Below, piece after piece: positions 43,501-53,601 of a stretch of DNA of 64,000 nucleotides. How positions within the stretch are numbered: the stretch's first letter is position 1; every line of letters starts with the position of its first letter. The position numbers were made by a program, and so were the translations under genes. The notes below the pieces were generated by a model. The model ran no database searches, was not told where the DNA came from, and saw nothing but the letters and a program-made list of their open reading frames with translations. The stretch is from Mesostigma viride (Eukaryota > Streptophyta > Mesostigmatophyceae > Mesostigmatales > Mesostigmataceae), in NCBI GenBank assembly GCA_009746045.1, contig RPFO01000050.1, positions 630,349-694,348 of the forward strand. Reading direction: 5' to 3'.

Positions 43501-44368
43501 TATAGCAGATGGGCCATGTCGCAACTCCACGTGGAGTGGGCGATGCCAAACATGCGTCGTATCGCATGGTGGCACCCCTCCACGTGGTGCCGTCGCCCAT
43601 GCACCAGCACCTCCGCCACAACCGGCACCGAGCATTCGTATTTCCCATGGTGTCGGCCAAACTCTGGCAAGGTGACTGTCACATGCTCCAGGCCGGCAGC
43701 GACAAAGAGCCCCACCACCAGCTGCCGGCGTTCATTGCAGGACAGCCCCCAATATTTGCTACGTGCCGCCTCCCATATTACAAAGGATGACAGGGGGCTC
43801 TGGGGATCTTGTATGCATCTATGTTTACAACACCGCCCGCGCAGCTCTGCCGCGATCACATGGGCATTACAGGCGTATTTCAGTACTGTTGTTGCTGATG
43901 ATTTGAATCCTGCTGTGCGGCACCCACCACCTACATCATCATCGTCATCACTGCCGATATCCAGATGGTCGACCTGATCGTCATGATCAACGTCTACTAC
44001 GACGTTGTAGGCCTCGTACAAGGGGAATCGACGCTGCCTGGGCATCAATTCCCCTTGTACGAGACAGGCCCCTGGTGGTCGGGACGTAAGAGCAGCAACA
44101 CCAAAACGGCAACGAACATTCTCCAGCAAGCTGCCTCATCCCCGGCTAAAACAGGGGGCCTGGGGCAAGGGTCTTTTTCAATTTCCAACGACAGAAAATT
44201 CCAGCGCCCCCCACCATATTCGTCACGGCGCCTCCAATAGTCTGAACCTTCACGACCGCCCATGGCAGCTCTCGCAATTATGTTGGCACGCCTCTCCCAA
44301 TTATGCCTCTCCTGCCTCGTTTGTGGCTCGATCTTCCGCCGCCTCAGCGCGGCGCATGAGAGTTCCAT
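43500..44368 (-). pseudogene. T3 left gene: cysteine-containing protein, possibly a truncated transposase N-terminus
   Basis: Two overlapping frames: 44368-44045 (MELSCAALRRRKIEPQTRQ, strongly basic) and 44129-43413. The second has an acidic block (DIGSDDDDDVGG), a CCKHRC cluster, then EAARSKYWGLSCNERRQLVVGLF and LPEFGRHHGKYECSV and a His-rich segment (EVLVHGRRHHVEGCHH). An intron or frameshift must link them; the splice sites are not obvious. The frame runs straight into the 173-bp array at about 43500, so the C-terminus appears lost. A Cys/His cluster followed by a helical R..Y..L...ER motif recalls N-termini of some eukaryotic DDE transposases, but no catalytic domain is present. Identification is tentative. 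Confidence 0.45.
44013..44063. repeat. Perfect 16-bp inverted repeat within the T3 left gene
   Basis: CTCGTACAAGGGGAAT (44013-44028) and its complement (44048-44063) with a 19-base loop. Confidence 0.9.
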
Positions 44369-45010
44369 TCAGAATTCATTCACCGACCCCCAACACTGAC
44401 CGTACAGCCTGAACATGCAAAAAGGTCTTGCATTCTCAATGAAAATGGGCTGTAACGGCATTCCATTGAGAATTCCATTGAGAACTCATTCACCGACCCC
44501 CAACACTGACCGTACAGCCTGAACATGCAAAAAGGTCTTGCATTCTCAATGAAAATGGGCTGTAACGGCATTCCATTGAGAATTCCATTGAGAACTCATT
44601 CACCGACCCCCAACACTGACCGTACAGCCTGAACATGCAAAAAGGTCTTGCATTCTCAATGAAAATGGGCTGTAACGGCATTCCATTGAGAATTCCATTG
44701 AGAACTCATTCACCGACCCCCAACACTGACCGTACAGCCTGAACTGGGCTGAACATGCGAAAAGGACTTGCATTCTCAATGAAAATGGGCTGTTGCGGCA
44801 TTCCATTGAGAATTCCATTGAGAACTCATTCACCGACCCCCAACACTGACCGTACAGCCTGAACTGGGCTGAACATGCGAAAAGGACTTGCATTCTCAAT
44901 GAAAATGGGCTGTTGCGGCATTCCATTGAGAATTCCATTGAGAACCCATTCACCGACCCCCAACACTGACCGTACAACCTGAACTGGGCTGAACATGCGA
45001 GAAACGAAGG
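44369..45010. repeat. 110/120-bp tandem repeat between the two T3 genes
   Basis: CACCGACCCCC anchors at 44381, 44491, 44601, 44711, 44831 and 44951. The last two periods are 120 because of an extra CTGGGCTGAA-like decamer. It sits in the presumed divergent promoter region of the two genes. Confidence 0.93.
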
Positions 45011-45239
45011 ACCATCCAAAAAGTGAAACAGTCCGCGGCGTTGTCCGAGCCTCGCATGCAAATGGCATTTGAATGAACAAAGCGCAGTGACCGTCGTCTT
45101 TGCGCGCGCGCGGGTGGAGGTGCGTGCACTAGTCTGCCAAGAAAACACTGCAGGGCATGCGCGCACGAACACAACGAGAACGTGCCAGCCTATGACGTCG
45201 TCGACGATGAAGTTCGTCGTCCGCTAAATTGTAGGGGAT

Positions 45240-47043
45240 ATGGCGGAGTATCTGAGTGAAACAGAGAGGCTGCGGGCAGAACGACTGTGTTATGGACGAA
45301 CTGCGGGTGTTTGCCTCTTAGGCCATGCCGATGGGGCAGACAACAACTGTCGGGGCCGAAATGGTGAAAGCTGCAACCTATTTGCTCATGCGATCTGCGT
45401 CAAGGCAATTGACGGGAATAAAAATGGGGAGGAGTGGTGGTGCCCAGGATGCCGTGACCCCGGTGGCGTGAAAGTTGCCAATCTCCAAGCTTCGGGTTCG
45501 AACGGTCATCATGAGGTCGGCACTCCCCCCCGGCCCTGGGGTCCGCTGCTAACAAGTTTCTTCCAAACACCGACAAAGACCGGCGCATGTTGATGGATGA
45601 TTCCGGATGCAAGGCCGTTGACGACTTCGAGAAAGCACATCACCAGGCACCCGGCAGGAAGCTAGTGTTTCCTCGTACTACCGACGGCCATGCCACCCAG
45701 GAATCAGATGCACGCAGCAAGGAGGACGTGCCGTCAATTCCGGCTGATGCCAGCAAGGGCGTTCAATCGAGTGATGAAAAGTCGACCGCGGGGGTGGTGG
45801 ACGATGACCTACCCGACTCCTCACACCCCCGCGACTCCGCGACTCCCCCCTGTGCAGGCGGTGCAGAACATGGAGACCACGCTAACCTTGACGAGGCCCA
45901 GCCGGCAGCAGCTGCCATGCCTGGCAGCGCTAGCAGTGCGACACGGCGCGCCAGCTTTGATGCAGCGAACCTCAAGTCCGGCGACCAACTTGCGTCGGAA
46001 GCTCCAGCGTTTATGACGTGGCTTCCCTCCCCTGATGGCCCCTCCCCTGGCCATCTCCGTGTTGGACAATTGGTTCGCGTCGCCATCCCTCATAAGGAGT
46101 TTGGCAAACCCCTCTTCCCCAAGGTAATTCTTGGGTTTCATTTGTACCCTGGAGGAGCGGGGATCTTCCTGGCCAACACACCGTACGGAAGAAAGGACAT
46201 CATGGAAAAGGCTGTCAAGAGCGGGGGGACCAAGCTGACGCCTGATCCCCCAGCATATTACGTGAACTGGGCTCAGCAATCCCAGGCCCTTCGGCCCGTC
46301 TTCATGGAGGATGGTGCTGTCGCCACGGTTGGCGACCTGACCGTCCTGCGCGACCGGCTAGATGCTGTGTGCGAATACCTGCCAAACGCAGGTCTGGCGG
46401 CGCTTCGAGCCACATCTGGTGGCTTGATCTACACAAACAAAGGCGAGGCCGTCAAGTTTGACTTGGTAAAGGACTTCCCAAAGCGCGTCGCACCACCACC
46501 AGCTGCCACGGCACCACCACCAGCTGCCACTTCCAGCCAACCTCGCGCTAACAAAAGCGTGCCAGAGGCGCAGCTGGTTCACCCCACACGCTCCAAGCGT
46601 GTGAAGGCGGACAGCCAGCAGCCAACTGCAGAGCCCAAGTGCGGTGTTCAAGTGCCAGTCAAGCCGAGCACCGAAGCCAGGGCGAGTGGTGTTCGCAACA
46701 AGAGGCCTCCCTCGAGCTCGGTATATGTACGCTGCGATGACTCGGGTGAAGAACGCGACTCGGACCAAGAAGTAGCGAAGCTACGCCGCACAAGCAGTAC
46801 AACGGACCAGCACAAGCAGTACAACGCGGAGGTTGCGCAGCTGCAACGCAAGATGCAGGAGATGGAACAGCAACAGCAGCAGCAGCAGCAGCAGCACCAA
46901 CAGCAGCAGCAGCAGCTCCTACAGCAGCTGCAGCAGCAGCAGCAAATGCAGCAGCAGCAGCAGCCTTTGCAACAGCAGCAGCAGGAGCCGCCGCCGCAGC
47001 AGCTGCTGCAGCCACAGCAGCTGCTGCAGCTCTCACAGCTCCT

Positions 47044-47085
<42 letters not shown>

Positions 47086-47807
47086 GCAGCCGGCGCCGCC
47101 GCCACAGCAGCAGCAGCTGCTGCAGCAGCTCCTACAGCAGCTGCAGCAGCAGCCGCCGCCGCCGCACCAGCAACTACAGCAGCTGCTGCAGCCGCCGATG
47201 CAGCAACAGCTGCTACAGCAGCAGCATCCGCAGCAGCTGGTGCTGCAGCAACTGCAGCAGCTGCTGCAACAACAGCAACACTATCGCCTCCCACTCCCTG
47301 CCGCTACAACGACTACACGAGTAATTGACGGGGACGCCGAAGTAGCGCCCCTCGCGCAAGTGCAGCAAATGCTGGCTCAGATGCAACTTCCCCAGGTATG
47401 TCCTTTCCTATTGTGATTTCTTTGAATCAACATAATCTGCCTTTGTGAATAGTTTGTTGGAGTATATAGGATATATTTGTTTGGTTTGTTGATTATTCCT
47501 TCATATACCGTGCCCTAAGGCATGCTGGCTTGATGTGCTGGGTGGTGGTGTGCAGGTTGGTGGACGCCGGCTCCCATCCATTGACCCCTTCTCTGGCACG
47601 GTCTCTGTGGCGGTGGCTGCGCTCAACTCAATTGCGACACTGGCCATGTCTGGGAACACGACGCCCGTGCCACGATGGCGCCCGGTGACCACGTGGGTGC
47701 CATCATCCGTGTCAGCTCCGCCCAACTATGGTGTCGGCCGCCCATTGCAGCAGTGGCCAAACTTCTCCAATGACTGGACTATGAGCAATGACTGGTTTAC
47801 CAGCTAA
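45240..47807 (+). CDS. T3 right gene: PHD-like zinc-finger protein with poly-Gln tail (~740 aa, at least two exons)
   Basis: ATG at 45240. Residues 17-71 hold C17, C25, H29, C37, C45, H50, C53, C68 and C71, ending FAHAICV ... EEWWCPGC, a PHD-type finish with H-x2-C-x14-C-x2-C. The frame must change between about 45475 and 45560 (intron, or indel in the C-run near 45525). The next open block gives Asp/Ser-rich linker, a folded-looking region (LRVGQLVRVAIPHKEFGK ... AYYVNWAQQSQALRPVFM), an SKRVKADS basic patch and a coiled-coil entry into a ~140-residue Gln-rich tract. Donor CAG|GTATGT at 47396 and acceptor GTGTGCAG at 47555 are both phase 0; the last exon ends SNDWFTS at 47807. The finger spacing matches the T2 gene. 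Probably DNA- or chromatin-binding; function unproven. Confidence 0.68.
46869..47280. repeat. CAG/CTG-rich microsatellite coding poly-Gln
   Basis: Long interrupted (CAG)n encoding Gln with Leu, Pro and Met interruptions. The minus-strand reading (poly-Ala) is a shadow. Confidence 0.9.
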
Positions 47808-48129
47808 GCTTATACTAGTTTCTGATGTATTATTAAGTGAGCCAGTGCTTCTAGTAGAAGGTGATGTCTTAGTACTTATTGTATATTCATGCTGGACTGA
47901 AAGAGTACGTGGCGTGCCACTGGCAGCCGAGACATGTGCCTTGTCGATGGCCTGGGTTGCTCTTGTGCCATCCCATTTCATCTCAGATTGAATCATGAAG
48001 TTTCATGATTCAGTTGATGCTTGCAAGTTTCCAGCCTGACATGATCGATCGAGTTCATTTGGTCGCACAAAAATGTTTTATTCAAGAGAACAGTGGCAAT
48101 GGCATCAAACTGCATTGTTTTCCTTTCAT

Positions 48130-49206
48130 TTGTCACCTTTTGAGCTGTAAACAGTCTATTTTCATGGTCTACATGCTGCCTGCAAGAATCCAGCCTGATA
48201 TGAGTTCATTTGTTCACTATTCATATTTGTTTCATGTAAGAAAAGGGGGAAAATGACGAAAAACTGCACATGTATGCTGTCACATGTCACCATTTGAGCT
48301 CAGAATGAGCCCAATTTTGTGGGTGGTCTATTTTCATGGTTACATGCTGCCTGCAAGAATCCAGCCTGATATGAGTTCATTTGTTCACTATTCATATTTG
48401 TTTCATGTAAGAAAAGGGGGAAAATGACGAAAAACTGCACATGTATGCTGTCACATGTCACCATTTGAGCTCAGAATGAGCCCAATTTTTGTGGGTGGTC
48501 TATTTTCATGGTCTACATGCTGCCTGCAAGAATCCAGCCTGATATGAGTTCATTTGTTCACTATTCATATTTGTTTCATGTAAGAAAAGGGGGAAAATGA
48601 CGAAAAACTGCACATGTATGCTGTCACATGTCACCATTTGAGCTCAGAATGAGCCCAAATTTTGTGGGTGGTCTATTTTCATGGTCTACATGCTGCCTGC
48701 AAGAATCCAGCCTGATATGAGTTCATTTGTTCACTATTCATATTTGTTTCATGTAAGAAAAGGGGGAAAATGACTAAAAACTGCACATGTATGCTGTCAC
48801 ATGTCACCATTTGAGCTCAAAATGAGCCCAATTTTTGTGGGTGGTCTATTTTCATGGTCTACATGCTGCCTGCAAGAACCCAGCCTGATATGAGTTCATT
48901 TGTCCACTGTTCATATTTGTTTCATGTAAGAAAAGGGGGAAAATGACGAAAAACTGCACATGTATGCTGTCACATGTCACCATTTGAGCTCAGAATGAGC
49001 CCAATTTTTGTGGGTGGTCTATTTTCATGGTATAAATGCTGCCTGCAAGAATCCAGCCTGATATGAGTTCATTTGTTCACTATTCATATTTGTTTCATGT
49101 AAGTAAAGGGGGGAAATGACGAAAAACTGCACATGTATGCTGTCACATGTCACCATTTGAGCTCAGAATGAGCCCAATTTTTGTGGGTGGTCTATTTTCA
49201 TGGTCT
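48130..49206. repeat. 173-bp tandem array, right side of T3 (inverted)
   Basis: Complement of the left unit. CTGCAAG anchors at 48180, 48351, 48524, 48697, 48870 and 49043 (spacing 171, then 173). Confidence 0.95.
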
Positions 49207-49416
49207 GAAGGCTGGATGACCCCTGCTTTATTGACAAATATAAGGACAAATATAAGGATTTAATCACATGTGGAAAAATTGAGTAAAATTTATGAAATTG
49301 AGCAAACACTTATGAATCCCCTCTTTGCTCCCATCCTCCATAGCCTGTACCTGCAAGGACAGGCACATTTGGGTTTCAATCACAAGCATTGTAGAAGGCA
49401 AACATTGTAGAAGATT

Positions 49417-51163
49417 CACTCACGGTCCTAAATTTAGGACTTTGTCCTAAATTGTCCTAGAGGTCACTATAACCGAGGTACCGGGTAGGGGGGGTCACTA
49501 TATGGTCCGTACCCCATGTCCACCGTACCCGGTATGATGTACCCGACCCGTGGTACCGGCACATGGTACCCGGATTCCGTACCCGGGTACCGGGTATAAT
49601 GGCGGGAAAGTAGGTACCTCGACCAAAAATATAACCGATTTTGGAGCGAAAAAGTGGGTGCGGGAATGAAGTGAGGTGGATGTGGCGACCTGACAATCGT
49701 GGCCGGCGTTTTCACGTGCGTTTATCATTTCGGGCGCCCAGTAGCAAAAACGAAAGGTTGTTAGTTATGCTTAAAGGCTGTGAATATTTTCTGCGCAAGT
49801 TTTTATGTGTAGCGCTGTATCACAGCGGCACAACACAAATGGGTCGCAGATCGCCTGCTCGCGGAGGGTCGATTTTGGCACAAACATGTTAGTGTATTAG
49901 CAATGGTGGTGCGAATCAAGCCAGGAAATTTTTGTGGACGATTTTTATTTTAGTCTGGAGTTTAGAAACGGAGTATTTGACATGGGAGCGCCTGGGCCGT
50001 GATATTCTTGCCCGATTTCCATTGTCGACCATGTTTTAGGGACGTTCAGGCTGGGCAGCGAGCGCACCTTATAGGTCTTCACTTTCGGTATTTCTTGGAC
50101 CTAGAACGCAGCACAAGCGTGGTTTATATCATTGTCGAACCGGTTGGCCAGCTTTGGTGCGCTCAGCTCTCGGAAAGCTGACCTCGCTGCGGATTTCAGC
50201 GACTTTTTTGCAACCATCTGGAATGAGGCGACGTAAGTAGCAGGTAAGTGCCGGGTTGTCCTAGATCATGAGTGTAACTGGCAACGCTGTCGTGGTGTTT
50301 TGAGTCAGCCAGCTATGCCTAAAAAGAGGGGACGCTCTCTGTGCACATAACTGTCACACATAGTTGGTTTACGTCATACAATTTTTTACGTCTCTATCTT
50401 CGTCGTCCGCTGCAGCTAAAACACACATGCGTAAGAGCAGTTTTACTCATGTGTTAGTTATAAACCATTGTCCTATGGCCTGCAGTCGTTCAGGGTGTTC
50501 TCAGACAGTATATACAGTATGGTTTACGTGTTACATGCACGCTGAATTCGCTCACAAAGCGTTGCATGTTAGCACAACGTTGTTTTGTAACTTGATTTGG
50601 CTGCATTCATGTGTTAGTTGCAATGCAAATGCAATGTTTTTTCATCGCTGGGTGGTGGCCAGCATGTCCGTGATGTCAAAGAAGGTTTGGCATATGCTTA
50701 GAGAAAGTTTACCGCAAGGGGTGGGCCATGTTCAAGCCGGGCAACCTCAGCAACCATGCAACCCTATATTGCATTACCTGCACCATCTGTGACACCGTTA
50801 ATCACGCGTATATATAGAGGCAGCCACAGCAGGGTATGGCCTTGTTATACGCTGCCCCGCCATCCCAAGGCCTCGTAGGGTCCCCTAGCGCTTGTAAGAT
50901 GCTCAAGGGACCGTGTGGATAGCATGGTCATGCGTTGACAATAATTGGTCCTAATGGTCCTAAAACCCACATTTTGGCCAAATTCGCGCTTTGAGGTCTG
51001 GCAGGTGGCAGGGCCCAGTCATGCACTAAATGTAATTATTTGACCCCAGGTTTTTGATGCCAACTAAAAAAGTGTGTTATCTGTCATGGGAACGAATGCC
51101 AGGGTCAAATTTTAATGTTTGCATGTATATATTTTAATTCAAAGTGGTCCTAAAATTAGGACT
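49417..51163. mobile_element. Element E: insertion with palindromic GTCCTAA ends (class uncertain)
   Basis: Bounded by a 12-bp direct repeat TTGTAGAAGATT (49405-49416 and 51164-51175). The left end has the perfect palindrome GTCCTAAATTTAGGAC near 49425; the right has GGTCCTAAAATTAGGAC. The rest of the C LTR resumes at about 51181. GGTACC/CGGGTACC palindromes cluster at 49475-49620. No convincing ORF (49600-51100 checked). The exact ends and the status of the 12-bp repeat as a target duplication are uncertain because TTGTAGAAG also occurs just outside. Confidence 0.55.
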
Positions 51164-51326
51164 TTGTAGAAGATTAGGACCATTAGTTCTTTCAACATGG
51201 TATCAGAGGTTTGATGCCTACCCTGCATTTGAGGAGCAGAGACATTCATCTGACTACCCCAGAGACAACACCCAGACCCAGATTTGCATTGTGTAAAACC
51301 CATTAGTTTCCTCTACTTTTCCAACA

Positions 51327-52503
51327 TTTTTGCATGGTAATCCTCAGGTGGCCAGAGCCACTTGGCAATCTCAAAGACCCTGTTGTGTCAAGACCCCAGC
51401 ATGCTGGTTAGCTGAAGTAGGTCATCCCTACATGCAGCCTAAAGTGGGCTGGGAAGGACTGGTCAGCAGTCCAGTCATTTGGTATGAAACCATTGCTCCT
51501 GCCATCCAAGAGAGATGTCAGATGCAACAATCTCATCTTGCCTATTGTCTCTTTGTAGGGCAATCCAAGGGACAACCCACCTGGGCTACCTTACATGGGG
51601 ATGACATGCAACGCATTGGTCCCAAGGGATGGTTGAATGAGACCTATAAAAGGCTCAATGACAAATCCCCTATTGGTACCAGAGCATGGTTTACTAAAAA
51701 CAGCCAGGTACCTTACTGTGGCATTGGCTGTACCCTTTTCCAAGATGACAAAGGATGGCATCTTAAGCTGCAATCGGCGAAGGGGTATAAAGAAAAACTG
51801 ATAACTCAGTTGCCCAAGAGAGTAACTGAGGAGAATGCCCCTACGGTTAAAGGTCAACTAGGTTGGCTGGCTGCCACAACTAACCCTGACCTGGCAGTAC
51901 AGAGTAGGATGCCAGACTCTGTTATTGTAGGAGAAAGAAGGAGGCGCCTGGAGAGCTGCCTCAATGAATCTCCTGACTTGGTGTTGTCTGGTGTAGACTG
52001 GCATAGGCGTATCATCATAGACGCCTACACAGATGCTAGCCAAGAGTCTAGATCTGCCAACAAGATTGGTGCCAGAGCCGGATGCCTGATCACCATCAGG
52101 AATGAAGGCAAACAACCCTCGTTGGTATACTGGTCCAGTAACGTTCAGAGGAGGCGGTTTGCTGGCATTGACACAGCCGAGTGCAGGGCATACGCCATGT
52201 GCATTCGCGACGCCACATACATAAGAGAGCTACTCTTATGGTGTCTGAGTCAGATAAGACCTCAACCTGTGATTGATGTCAGGGTTTATTGTGATAATAA
52301 GCCCGTGGTCTCTTTTATCAAGAATGAGAGGGCCACTACTACTGACTTGGACTACCTTGTGGCAAAGGAGTTATCCAGCCACTGTGACCATACATCTGCC
52401 AGGACATTCAAATCCTGCTGATGCTATGACCAAGCTTCCACGACTGGCCCTTAATGGGTACCAGTTGCTGCGGTCCATGATGGCTGGGAAACCCTTGTCA
52501 TAA
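51327..52503 (+). pseudogene. Element A pol, second part: reverse transcriptase C-half and RNase H
   Basis: Resumes with the TTTTT duplication and FLHGNPQ, directly continuing the RT codon interrupted at 23063. It carries a degenerate catalytic box (ATLHGDDMQ where copia RT usually has YVDD). RNase H shows DAYTDAS, the Glu of DTAECRA, YCDNKPVV and, in a shifted frame after about 52400, HLPGHSNPADAMTKLP. ADAxTK is the usual copia RNase H ending. The HGDD box and the frameshift indicate loss of activity. Confidence 0.88.
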
Positions 52504-52771
52504 GGAGTAATCTGGGAGCCTGAGCCTAATGCTTCTCCTGTAGGTTTTTATCCCCCTGGAGGTTTTGTCCTCTCTGGAGAAGAGGTTTTCCTTCAGATTT
52601 GGGTTTTCCCTACAGCAGGTTACACCAACCATGCAATGATGAGATGCAAACTCCATAAGACCCAAGTGAGTCTCCATTGCCCTCACATGTGAAAGTGAAC
52701 TGGCCAGGCCGCGGCCGAACATCAATGAATACATCTAAGCCACATCACTTTCACAAGGGAAAAATGGCTGG
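52504..52771. other. Element A 3' untranslated region and polypurine tract
   Basis: Non-coding; ends CACAAGGGAAAAATGGCTGG against the LTR start at 52772. Confidence 0.7.
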
Positions 52772-53254
52772 AGTTGGTTGGAGACCCATCTAGGGTCCAC
52801 ATGGGTCCTCAGAGATAGAGGATCTTGTACAGATTACTACAATATACTTTATTGTAGTATTAGACCAATGGCTGTACTTCACTAGTACTCGCCAATGGGA
52901 TAACGCCACGTAGAATGTGTGGGCGTCTCCCAGGCCTCCACGTCACCGGCTGGTCAAGGGCCGGTGTAGTCCTGTCAAGAGGACTGAGCCGACTATCGTC
53001 CAATCGTATGCGCATCCATGCCTTGGAACCTTCTAGAGGATTCTAGAAGTATCTAACACGCGGCATGCACTGAACTACATGGAATGCATGTCCACGTAGG
53101 ATATTCAGCAAGACTGATGAAGGTGCCAAGCGCAACAAGTTCTTATGCGCAATGAAGACGAATTATGAAACAACAGCAACAACGTATGAGAACAATAAAG
53201 AGAACGTTCATTCCATGCTTTCTGATTTACATCGCATTCCATTTATTTGCAACT
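52772..53254 (+). repeat. Element A 3' LTR
   Basis: 483 bp, the same length as the 5' LTR, followed by GTTCT, the matching target duplication. Past 53259 the sequence continues T2 upstream of its zinc-finger gene. Confidence 0.93.
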
Positions 53255-53259
53255 GTTCT

Positions 53260-53601
53260 CACCCACCGAGCTCACCTTAAAACGTGTTCAACGTTGCTTT
53301 CATTCAAATTCGAAGTGCAGTGCAGTCCGTTAAACCCAAAATGCCGAGCAGTCGAGCACGCATAAAATGCCTCGCTACTACGGTAGTTGCGACCGACTAG
53401 ATCTGACAAAAAAATGCCTAGGCATTTTTTTTTCAGGACTAGATCTGACAGAAAAATGCCTAGGCATTTTTCTGTCAGATCTAGTCCTGGAAAAAAAATA
53501 CCTAGTCGAATCCAAAAGTGCCTAGGCATTTTTCGATTTGCCGTACTTCCTGAACAAGCCGCGCGTTGCGCGCCGAAAGTTTGCTCACTTAGAATCCTTG
53601 T
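53260..53601. other. T2 sequence upstream of its zinc-finger gene
   Basis: Continuation of T2 after element A: presumed 5' UTR/promoter of the minus-strand zinc-finger gene, then a palindrome-rich stretch and the right TIR. CCTAGGCATTTTT words recur four times at 53415-53530. Confidence 0.65.
53434..53489. repeat. 56-bp perfect palindrome without spacer
   Basis: CAGGACTAGATCTGACAG leads to the centre ATGCCTAGGCAT and the exact complement follows. A half-copy lies directly upstream (53395-53433). Confidence 0.95.

Larger units (their letters stand above)
42170..49322. mobile_element. T3: 7153-bp TIR DNA transposon with 173-bp subterminal arrays and two genes
   Basis: A 30-bp perfect TIR (AGGGGATTCATAAG ... 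TTTGCTCAATTTCA at 42170-42199; complement at 49293-49322) is flanked by CTTTG on both sides (42165-42169 and 49323-49327). The uninterrupted C LTR at 28600 shows the empty site. Inside each end is an array of the same 173-bp unit in inverted orientation. Two genes diverge from the middle (minus 43500-44368, plus 45240-47807), separated by 110/120-bp repeats. The 5-bp duplication and TIR do not match a superfamily I can name with confidence. Confidence 0.92.
41540..51197 (+). repeat. Second copy of the C LTR, interrupted by T3 and E
   Basis: LTR pieces lie at 41540-42169, 49323-49404 and about 51181-51197. It is followed by PBS TGGTATCAGAGG (51198-51209) and ~75 bp of C leader to about 51283. 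The join to the last 41 bp of the B LTR is at 51286. An LTR followed by a PBS is a 5' LTR, so this is a truncated second C start, not C's 3' LTR. Confidence 0.8.
23064..51326 (+). mobile_element. Element B: copia LTR retrotransposon (gag-protease only), hugely expanded by nested insertions
   Basis: Starts TGTTAGGG at 23064 and ends TTTTCCAACA at 51326. It is flanked by TTTTT (23059-23063 and 51327-51331) and sits between two codons' worth of element A RT (KAF/LHG). The 5' LTR is complete. The 3' LTR is split: 27155-27924 and 51286-51326. PBS TGGTATCGGAGG follows the 5' LTR, and polypurine CTAAGGGGGG precedes the 3' LTR. Internal DNA before the 3' LTR is 3.3 kb with gag and protease only. No integrase or RT is present, so it is a non-autonomous element relying on enzymes from elsewhere. 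Confidence 0.9.
16563..53254 (+). mobile_element. Element A: copia-like LTR retrotransposon, ~8.4 kb, with element B nested in its RT
   Basis: Two 483-bp direct LTRs (16563-17045 and 52772-53254) differ at only two positions seen by eye. They have unusual AGTTG...CAACT ends and are flanked by a perfect 5-bp duplication GTTCT (16558-16562 and 53255-53259). A purine-rich tract (CAAGGGAAAAATGG) precedes the right LTR. Internal order is gag (three zinc knuckles), integrase, RT, RNase H, as in Ty1/copia. Coding capacity is broken by frameshifts although the LTRs are young, so it was probably mobilised in trans or the assembly has small errors. Confidence 0.93.

Noticed and set aside
44600-45172. 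190-codon minus-strand frame with repeated FRLYGQCWGSVNEFSMEF blocks
   Set aside because: The repetition follows the 110/120-bp DNA repeat; nothing outside the repeat supports a protein.
46659-47294. Poly-Ala minus-strand frame
   Set aside because: Shadow of the CAG/CTG tract coding Gln on the plus strand.
42237-49206. CRISPR-like regular repeats (173 bp, 110 bp, 45 bp)
   Set aside because: Units are contiguous tandem repeats without unique spacers, and the genome is eukaryotic.
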